This document shows positions 22,597-31,900 of a stretch of 64,000 nucleotides of DNA, one piece after another. The notes under the pieces are model-generated. The model was not told where the DNA came from. It did no database searches and worked only from the letters and a program-made list of their open reading frames with translations. The DNA is from Globodera rostochiensis (taxonomy: Eukaryota; Nematoda; Chromadorea; Rhabditida; Heteroderidae), in assembly GCA_018350325.1 (NCBI GenBank), contig JAEVLN010000010.1, positions 1,674,001 through 1,738,000 on the forward strand. The letters are read 5' to 3'. Every line of letters starts with the position of its first letter. The first letter of the stretch is position 1. The translations under genes were made by a program, and so were the position numbers.

Positions 22597-23999
22597 GCTG
22601 ATCTGTTAGACTTTCCCTTTTTTGATCACATATTTGCCCGGGGGGGGGGATTGAACTCACATTTCCATCGTTAATGCCCCCGGGTGGGGATTAAACACCA
22701 AATCCCCAGGGCCGGGCGTCCTTTCCCATTTATCCCTCCCTATCCCTAATTACATGCTAATTTGCTGAGCCCAGAGCGAGGGAAAAAAAAGGCGCTGAGC
22801 ATAGCGTCACAGTATCGTGCTGGGTCGTTTCTTAAACTCCGCCACTATGGGCGTTTCTTAAATCCGCCAGGGCGTTTCTTAAATCCGCCACATATATTTT
22901 ATGAAGTAGTTTTAGACATCCTAACTTTATTCACATCACACTAAATCACTTAAGCCTTCTACCAATCGAAAACTCTATCTGAATAGAAACAATTTGTAAA
23001 ACTAAACTAAGCAGTAAAATAAAGTTTAAAAAAGTTATGATCAGAAACCCACGAAAAAAACCCGATTTTTGGTAGCACCCACGAGTATTTTGCCCAATAA
23101 TACGAGCTGTTCATTCATGTTTAGTTCATAGGGTTGAGCCCCGACCCCTCGGGGGCGAAAAAAGTCGGGGTTTTTGTCCCCGACCAAAAAATCGGGGTTC
23201 GTAGTTTTTTCCCAACAAAAACCACCGAAAAATTCAAAAAAGTCGGGGAAGAAAACCCCGACTAAAAAAAAGTCGGGGTTCGGGGACGGGGCTCAACCTT
23301 AGTCCTTCAGCAATTTCTTGCAGCAGCAGTTCTGCATTTTCATCAGATGCTTTATACATACTAATCTGGGGGGCATAAAATCATGCTCACTTGCTATTCT
23401 TAATTAATTAATTAATTAATTATTTTAGTATTGAATATCGGCGCGCATTTCGCAAACATTTGTTAAACAAAGCACAGCAATCAACAACTGTTGTAACTAC
23501 ACTTCATTAGCATTCAATTACATAATAAGAACACAGCCAAGGAGGAAACAATTCACAACATCGAAGCAACCTGAATTATTGAAAGTTCTGATTAAAATGA
23601 GAAAATTTATCTTTCTATATAAATTATTTGTAATTTAGCCCAATTAAAATGTATATTTTTGAACCTTTTGAATAAAATGATCGGAACTTGGCAAGTTTTT
23701 TGATGAGTTCGATAAGTTTTAGCCTTATTTGGGGTTTTTGGAGTTTTATGAGACTTTGGGGATTCACCTTTGGAAGTTTCACATTTGGCATTTTTTCCTT
23801 GGCATTTTCCCATTGGCATTTCCCCTTGGCGTTTTCTCCCTTTTGGCATTTTCCATTGTCTTTTGAAAAGCACTGATCAAAATTTGATAAATTTTACTTT
23901 GAATTCAGTTTAAGAATCAATCAAACTCAGCATTGACATTTTGACTGGTATCCTCAACAATTTTTGAATTTTTGTGAACGAATCACTTCAAATCCCACA

Positions 24000-24770
24000 A
24001 GCCCCATAAAAAAGACCAATAAAGAAGGGTTCAAAAACTGTAATTTTTTTTTTTGTTTTCTAAGAAAAAATGTAAAATTTGCTTTAAGGATTGAAAAATA
24101 TTTACTTTAATTCTTTGAAAATCCCATAATCCCCATAAAAAAGAACCAATAAAGAAGGGTTCAAAAACTGAGTAAAGAATAGGCAAAATGTTAGCCCCGG
24201 GTGAGACTCGAACCCACGTCCTCCACCCAATCCGTGGGCAGCTCTTCCAACTGAGCTACCGGGGCGTCCCATTAGTCTTCTTCTTTATGGATGATCTTTT
24301 GCCCCCGCCCTAGGCGTTTCAGCCGTTCACTTCCAACCAGCGGAACACACAAATCCTTACAGCTCCATCCTCAACGGGACCGGTCCCTCGGTCCATCGAA
24401 ACTGAGCTACCGGGGCGTCCCATTAGTCTGCTTCTTTATGGATGATCTTTGCCCCCGCCCTAGGCGTTTTAACCGTTCACTTCCAACCAGCGGAACACAC
24501 AAATCCTTACAACTGTAATTTTTTTTTTGTTTTCTAAGAAAAAATGTAAAATTTGCTTTAAGGATTGGAAAATATTTACTTTAATTCTTTGAAATCCCAT
24601 AAGCTCCATAAAAATAAGAACCAATTAAGAAGGGATTCAAAAGGATTTTTTTTTTGTTTTTTAAGAAAAAATGAAAGAATTTGCTTTAAGGATTGAAAAA
24701 TATACTTTAATTCTATAAAAATAAGAACCAATTAAGAAGGGACTCAAAAACTGATTTTTTTTTTCTTGAA
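24000..24770 (+). repeat. About 130-bp tandem repeat interrupted by a tRNA-like block
   Basis: Motifs CCATAAAAA.AAGAACCAAT, AAGAAGGGTTCAAAAACTG and ATTTGCTTTAAGGATTG recur about four times. Between copies two and three lies a second tandem unit of about 155 bp (24245-24500) containing GAGCTACCGGGGCGTCCC twice, the first copy being the 5' end of the tRNA-like sequence. Confidence 0.65.
24194..24265 (-). tRNA. tRNA-like sequence, probably a pseudogene or SINE head
   Basis: A 72-nt cloverleaf can be drawn: acceptor GCCCCGG/CCGGGGC is perfect, the D stem GCTC/GAGC is perfect, and the T arm GTGGG-TTCGAGT-CTCAC is good. The anticodon arm is poor (CCCAC against GTGGA, loop GGATTGG), and the base at position 33 is G instead of U. 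Repetition of its 5' part 155 bp downstream also points to a repeat rather than a functional tRNA. Confidence 0.45.
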
Positions 24771-24979
24771 AAAATTAAAGAATTGCCTTGTATTGAATGT
24801 GCCGTTATTTGCTTTTTAAAAATATGAAATATGAAATGCACCTGAGGAAGGAGGAAAATTTTTTTTCAGAGACGTATCTCTTCTCTATTATATGTTTTCC
24901 ACAAATTGATTTTATTGATTTTTTTTATTCGCTTATTTTTACTCACATTTCAAATAATTTTATAAATTTGAATTAAAGA

Positions 24980-27900
24980 ATGTTACAATTCACGCTTATT
25001 GTAATTTTTATAAATCCAATTAACATTATTGGCAATACTAACGGCGCCCTGCAACCGGAGACGCAAAAAAGTTAATATCAAAAATTTAACATCGATGAAT
25101 TTTTCCATTTTATAATTTAAATTTTATTTTTTAAACTATTTTATTTTTTTATTGCGTTATTTAGATTTCCGAGCATATTTAAACAGACCTGCAACAAATT
25201 CATCGTCTGCTTTTGAACATCGAATTGATGTACCAGAAGAAAATGCATCTTTGTTGGAAAAAATTTGTAACAATTATTGCAAAATTATATCTATTTTAGA
25301 AATAATATTTAAATGAGTTTTTCCATTTTAAATTGATTTTAATTCATTTCTTTAATAAATAAGCAAATAATCAACTATTATCAAATCCTTCAAAACCAAC
25401 GCACACATTCGACCACCGTATTGATATTCCAGACAATTTATCATTTATTCAACAGCATGGTTTACAATTATGTTTTATTAAAATAATTTAACGTTTATTA
25501 AAAAATTTTTGGCAACACCAACGAATTTATTGACTATGCGAATGACCAACCATCGGCCGATCACAAAGGTATAGAGATAGAGTAAAGCGGCCGGGCGGCA
25601 CCCTTTGATCACTGCTCCTCTCCCCCATTAGCAACTTTAAAAGGTTGAGCGGCTGGATTCAAAACCCCAGAGTTCTCGGTGGACCGGACCGATGTGCGCT
25701 GTCAACAACACCGGGGCTCCCCATTCCCCGATTTGCTCTTTTCCAAAAACGGGGATCCCCGGTTGTTCCCGGTATCCCCGTTCCCTGGTTGGACGGGGAT
25801 CCCCTCCCCCACCCACCAGTGATGCGCGAGAGTCGCGGTATCGCTCTTGGGGTTTTTTTTTGGGGGGGGGGGGGGGGTCTCTGGTCTCAAATCTCGAGGT
25901 CAAGTCTCGGGTTTCGATTCTCTGAAAATTTTAGGTCTCGAGCATCACTACCCTCCCCCCCCCCCTCCCTTTGGCTGCCCGGACCAAACCGTAGAACCGG
26001 GATTTTTTGGATTTTGATCCGTTCGGATAACCAAAGAATTCTCAGGAACCGACAACCCTAGGCCTAGGCCACCTTGACCTCCCATGTTCTCCAAAGTCAG
26101 TTTATTGCCTGGCCCATATTTTTAAGATATATTTCACAATTTTTATTCTTAATTAAGAAAACCAATATTCAACATCAAATTGTTCTGTATATGAACACAT
26201 TATTGATATACCTGAAACTGCAACATTTTTGGAACAATTTGGTAAAGCAAAAAGAAAAAAAATTAATTTGTAAAGATTTGTTATAATATTTTTTTACAGA
26301 ATCGTCTCCTTATGAAATAAAAGTCAACATTAGTTATGAAAAAGCCATTGAATTTTTGAAGATGATCACAGATTTTAGTCTAATTATAAATTCGCCCAAT
26401 TTCCACAGAGTATGAATAATAATTATATTTATAAATACAAGAAATTAAATATATTTTTTGTTTTTAGATGAATATCAAACTTCAATTGTATGTCATTTCC
26501 ACTCAAATTGTTCTTAAATTAAGAGAAAATCATCAGAATGTTGGTCAAAATTTAATTGGAATTGTCAATAAATTTTCCAATTATTGTCGTCACATTGGTA
26601 TGGATGGATCAAGATGTAACCGGATTCCGGATTTCCGGACATTTTTGGTTCCGGAATGCTGGAGATCCGGACTTTTGGCAAAAACCCCCAAAAATTTCAC
26701 AAAAATTGGCGGATTTTTTCATTGTTTTGGATCAGTTTTTCTGGCAATAACCATAGAATCTTTTAAACATATTAATGAAAAGTGGAAATTTTAAGAGATT
26801 TTGTAATTTTATTTGCAAAAATTTTGAAATTTTTTGGAGACCCAGTCATTTTTTGGAAGCCGAACTACCGTTTTGCCATCCGGTTACATCCCTGTTATAG
26901 ATGGAAATGTTCAAAGACGAGTCGTTGAACCAAATGTGAGCGAGCGAGCTAGCGTTTTTTGACATGAATTAAAATTATAAATAATGCCAATTAAAATAAA
27001 TAAAAATTTAAATTTTTGAATATAGGCAAAATGTTACTTTTTGGCCGTGTAGGGCGAAATTAACATTTTAGTTTTGTAGGCGAAATATTGCTTTGCGAAA
27101 TGAATATAGGTGAATTGTTGCATTGGCGAAATGAACAGCAGCATTTTGACACTTTAATTTTTAATTTACAAAAAGTATTCTAATGATTTCAATTATTGCT
27201 AATATTGTTTTTACCATAATTAAGATGGATATGGGAAAAAAACTGTGTTTTGTAGGCATGTTTGTGTCGATGTCGGAATTTATCAACAAAAAAATGACGG
27301 AGAATATGTAAACATTCATTAAATTTTTAATTCCAAAATGGTGTACTATTATTTTACGTTAAAAAAATATACAAAAACTTAATTGTATTTAATAAACAAA
27401 AAAAAAATTTCAAATATATTTTTATAAAACTAAAAATCTATTTAGCTACAACATATTTAATTTTGTTCCACATTTAGAGAACAATTTACTAAAAGACACA
27501 AAAATTGGGTGTCTGCCAATCCAAAGTTGCGACAAAGACTTGGACTTTATGATGTAAATAAACACGCGGTGCCGAAACAATTTTTAGAACGTCAAAATAC
27601 TTCGCAAATGGCCGATTTATATGTAATTTATTAATAAATATTCAACAATAGTAAATAAACATATTTTATATTTATTCTAATTAATAAATTTAAAAAAATA
27701 TAAATAAATCCATTATAAATGCATTTAATATAAACAAAAAGCCTTTAATTATTATAATTAGGCTGGGTTTTAAATGTGTTAATAACGTCATAAAATTGTG
27801 CATATAATATGTGCTAAAAAGTCAAAAATTGACACTAAGAGATATGTGCCAAAATTGACAAATGCGTAAAATTTCCCTCTCAGCTAAGTGTTCCAATAGT

Positions 27901-28267
27901 AAATTTTTTTGGAAATTATTGATCTTTGCAGTCCAAGAAAAGTCATTTTTTGGGGGTTTTATTTTTACAAGCTTTTATAAAAAAATGCTGTATTTTTTTC
28001 AAGACTAATATGATCTTTTATTCTTTGTCCATTGATCAAATGTTCAACTTTTGGATCAAAACAAAAAGCATTATGACAGCTGCTAATAAAACTAATGATG
28101 ACAAAGATCAAAAACATCGCATTCTATCACAAGAAGTAAAATTTAAAATTAAATTTATTTATTATTATTAATTTTCAAAAATTTTTTAGATCAAAAAGAA
28201 ATTAGACGACCTAACGCGAGAAACATTATTTGATTTTATTTCGTCAAAAATTGAGCTGGAAGCCTAA
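24980..28267 (+). CDS. Secreted modular protein with paralogous phase-1 exons, unknown family, exon 6 interrupted by a MITE
   Basis: Ten exons by my model: 24980-25070, 25165-25266, 25364-25459, 26158-26241, 26300-26409, 26468-26935 (with the insertion), 27225-27307, 27478-27622, 27932-28135 and 28190-28267. Exon 1 encodes a signal peptide ending near IIGNTNG. Exons 2-4 all start and end in phase 1 and are diverged paralogues: FEHRIDVPEENASLLEKI, FDHRIDIPDNLSFIQQH and YEHIIDIPETATFLEQF. Later exons include NYCRHI joined to VIDGNVQRRVVEPN if the MITE is removed, RHKNWVSANPKLRQRLGLYD, IDQMFNFWIKTK and a terminal IKKKLDDLTRETLFDF. With the MITE present the frame stops at 26792. I do not recognise the family. 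Terminal-exon relatives lie at 8018-8286 and 19255-19440. Confidence 0.6.
25555..26065. repeat. GC-rich repeat block in intron 3, with nested small MITE at 25818-25949
   Basis: GGGGATCCCC/CCCCGG motifs recur at 25735-25810. 25818-25830 (AGTGATGCGCGAG) and 25937-25949 (CTCGAGCATCACT) are inverted repeats with one mismatch, bounding a 132-bp unit that contains a poly-G run. Frames on both strands here are repeat shadows. Confidence 0.5.
26611..26893. mobile_element. MITE inserted in exon 6 of the secreted modular gene
   Basis: 13-bp inverted repeats GATGTAACCGGAT (26613-26625) and ATCCGGTTACATC (26878-26890) bound the element. The interior has TTCCGGA/ATCCGGA subterminal motifs. The flanks ATGGATGG and ATAGATGG differ by one base and may be an 8-bp target duplication. 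Removing the element restores an open exon. Confidence 0.65.
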
Positions 28268-28977
28268 TGCAAAAATTGAATGGTCAAAATTGAGAAATTT
28301 CAATAAATAAAGCGAATTTAGCAATTTTTAAATTTTAATTTGAAAATAATGTTGGAGTCCAGCCCCTGTTTTAATGTGCCCAAACCGAACAAACATCCGT
28401 ATAATATAATAGTCTACAATTTGTTATATCCGGACAGAGCATAAAGCAAGCAATTAGCAATCGATTTGAATTAATTTTCTTTTCATTCCATCTTTAATCT
28501 CTTTACAATCAGTAATAAAGTATTTAGAAAACTAAAATATGAGCCTTAAATTCTCTAAATGGGGAATCAGTTATCACAGAGCTTAACAGTTAAATTTATT
28601 ATAAAAAATCTTAATAGAGTTGTATAAAGTTACTTTTTCAAAGGTGTGTTAAATTCATTTAAGTTACACGTAAAGAAGCAAATCATGTTACAATTTGCAA
28701 AACATATTAATTTACCGGAAGTCTTGTGACTACTGTTATGCACAAAGCCCATATTTGCATAATCTTGAGCTCGCTTCTTTGTTAATAATAAGAATTTATA
28801 ATAAAATTGCTAGGTTCTAATCAAAATTTAGTTGTTACTTTTTCAAAGGTGTGTAAATTCATTTAAGTTACATTTCACGAAGCAAATTATGTAACAATTA
28901 ACGTGAAACCTTTCATTCCCAAGTAGATTTTTTAGTCATTTAAAACATCAATTCTTGTTTAATAAGTCGCATCAATA
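28268..28977. other. AT-rich intergenic DNA between convergent genes
   Basis: Lies between the ends of the secreted modular gene (plus) and the giant repeat gene (minus). It has a duplicated segment: CTTTTTCAAAGGTGTGT with AAATTCATTTAAGTTACA occurs at about 28633 and 28838. No coding pattern is seen. Confidence 0.5.
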
Positions 28978-31900
28978 TTAACGGCCCATATGTTTTTGAA
29001 GATTATGAAACCATTCATAAAAGCGTTTAGCAAATCCATGCTTTTTGTTGTCGTTAGCATTTTCCCAATAATGTTGTTTTGATGGTTTTTGTTGTTGTTT
29101 GTTGTGCTTTTTATTGTAGTTGCCATATTTTTGCTTCGAGTAGTGATGATGACCCGGAAAATGCCAATTATGACGGGGCCTAAACTTCTTTTCATTACTT
29201 TCACTCGACGAAGAGGAAGAGGAAGAGCTGAGAGATTTTTTGGAAGAGGTTTTAGTAGGTGCGGTAGTTGTGGACGCTTTGGTAGTTGATAAAGATGTAC
29301 TTGCTGTCGATGTAGATCCTTTGGTAGATGAAGTAGAGGACACTTTAGTGGCCGGAGATGATGCTTTGTTTGTTGAGGACTCTTCAGTGGCAGGAGATGA
29401 TGCTTTGTTTGTTGAGGATTCTTCAGTGGCAGGTGATGATGCTTCGTCTGTTGAGGACTCTTCATTTGCCGGAGATGATGCTTCGTCTATTGAGGACTCT
29501 TCATTTGCCGGAGATGATGCTTCGTCTGTTGAGGACTCTTTATTTGCCGGAGATGATGCTTCGTCTGTTGAGGACTCTTCATTTGCCGGAGATGATGCTT
29601 CGTCTGTTGAGGACTCTTCATTTGTCGGAGATGATGCTTCGTCTGTTGAGGACTCTTCATTTGCCGGAGATGATGCTTCGTCTGTTGAGGACTCTTCATT
29701 TGCCGGAGATGATGCTTCGTCGCTAGAGGAATCTCCAGTGGCCGGGGATGATGCTTCGTCGGTAGAGGAATCTCCAGTGGCCGGGGATGATGCTTCGGAT
29801 GCTGAGGACTCCTCAGTGGCCGGGGATGATGCTTCGTCTGTAGAGGACTCTTCATTTGCCGGAGATGATGCTTCGTCTGTTGAGGACTCTTCATTTGCCG
29901 GAGATGATGCTTCGTCTGTTGAGGACTCTTCATTTGCCGGAGATGATGCTTCGTCTGTTGAGGACTCTTCATTTGCCGGAGATGATGCTTCGTCTGTAGA
30001 GGACTCTTCATTTGCCGGAGATGATGCTTCGTCTGTTGAGGACTCTTCATTTGCCGGAGATGATGCTTCGTCTGTTGAGGACTCTTCATTTGCCGGAGAT
30101 GATGCTTCGTCGCTTGAGGAATCTCCAGTGGCCGGGGATGATGCTTCGTCTGTAGAGGACTCTTCATTTGCCGGAGATGATGCTTCGTCTGTTGAGGACT
30201 CTTCATTTGCCGGAGATGATGCTTCGTCGGTAGAGGAATCTCCAGTGGCCGGGGATGATGCTGCTTCGTCTGTTGAGGACTCTTCATTTGCCGGAGATGA
30301 TGCTTCGTCGGTAGAGGAATCTCCAGTGGCCGGGGATGATGCTTCGTCTGTAGAGGACTCTTCATTTGCCGAAGATGATGCTTCGTCTGTTGAGGACTCT
30401 TCATTTGCCGGAGATGATGCTTCGTCTGTTGAGGACTCTTCATTTGCCGGAGATGATGCTTCGTCTGTTGAGGACTCTTCATTTGCCGGAGATGATGCTT
30501 CGTCTGTTGAGGACTCTTCATTTGCCGGAGATGATGCTTCGTCTGTTGAGGACTCTTCATTTGTCGGAGATGATGCTTCGTCTGTTGAGGACTCTTCATT
30601 TGCCGGAGATGATGCTTCGTCTGTTGAGGACTCTTCATTTGCCGGAGATGATGCTTCGTCGCTAGAGGAATCTCCAGTGGCCGGGGATGATGCTTCGGAT
30701 GCTGAGGACTCCTCAGTGGCCGGGGATGATGCTTCGTCTGTAGAGGACTCTTCATTTGCCGGAGATGATGCTTCGTCTGTTGAGGACTCTTCATTTGCCG
30801 GAGATGATGCTTCGTCTGTTGAGGACTCTTCATTTGCCGGAGATGATGCTTCGTCTGTTGAGGACTCTTCATTTGCCGGAGATGATGCTTCGTCTGTTGA
30901 GGACTCTTCATTTGTCGGAGATGATGCTTCGTCTGTTGAGGACTCTTCATTTGCCGGAGATGATGCTTCGTCTGTTGAGGACTCTTCATTTGCCGGAGAT
31001 GATGCTTCGTCGCTTGAGGAATCTCCAGTGGCCGGGGATGATGCTTCGTCTGTAGAGGACTCTTCATTTGCCGGAGATGATGCTTCGTCTGTTGAGGACT
31101 CTTCATTTGCCGGAGATGATGCTTCGTCGGTAGAGGAATCTCCAGTGGCCGGGGATGATGCTGCTTCGTCTGTTGAGGACTCTTCATTTGCCGGAGATGA
31201 TGCTTCGTCGGTAGAGGAATCTCCAGTGGCCGGGGATGATGCTTCGTCTGTAGAGGACTCTTCATTTGCCGAAGATGATGCTTCGTCTGTTGAGGACTCT
31301 TCATTTGCCGGAGATGATGCTTCGTCTGTTGAGGACTCTTCATTTGCCGGAGATGATGCTTCGTCTGTTGAGGACTCTTCATTTGCCGGAGATGATGCTT
31401 CGTCTGTTGAGGACTCTTCATTTGCCGGAGATGATGCTTCGTCTGTTGAGGACTCTTCATTTGCCGGGGATGATGCTTCGTCTGTAGAGGACTCTTCATT
31501 TGTCGGAGATGATGCTTCGTCTGTTGAGGACTCTTCATTTGCCGGAGATGATGCTTCGTCTGTTGAGGACTCTTCATTTGCCGGAGATGATGCTTCGTCG
31601 CTAGAGGAATCTCCAGTGGCCGGGGATGATGCTTCGTCGGTAGAGGAATCTCCAGTGGCCGGGGATGATGCTTCGGATGCTGAGGACTCCTCAGTGGCCG
31701 GGGATGATGCTTCGTCTGTAGAGGACTCTTCATTTGCCGGAGATGATGCTTCGTCTGTTGAGGACTCTTCATTTGCCGGAGATGATGCTTCGTCTGTTGA
31801 GGACTCTTCATTTGCCGGAGATGATGCTTCGTCTGTTGAGGACTCTTCATTTGCCGGAGATGATGCTTCGTCTGTAGAGGACTCTTCATTTGCCGGAGAT

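Larger units (their letters stand above)
22597..24979. other. Intergenic, several repeats
   Basis: 22630-22720 is poly-G and GCCCCCGGG rich. 22930-23075 has a related copy at about 58090-58240 (AAACTAAACTAAGCAGTAAA, then GTTATGATCAGAAACCC). 23130-23300 is rich in GTCGGGG/CCCCGAC. 23401-23424 is an ATTA microsatellite. 23607-23873 is a TTTTGGCATTT low-complexity run that gives a spurious minus-strand frame. 24000-24770 is a tandem repeat with an embedded tRNA-like sequence. Confidence 0.5.

Noticed and set aside
23607..23873. 88-codon minus frame rich in MPKG and KCQGKNAK
   Set aside because: Produced by a TTTTGGCATTT low-complexity run; no signal or domain.
25637..26061. Proline/glycine-rich frames on both strands
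   Set aside because: They follow GGGGATCCCC repeats and a poly-G run in an intron.
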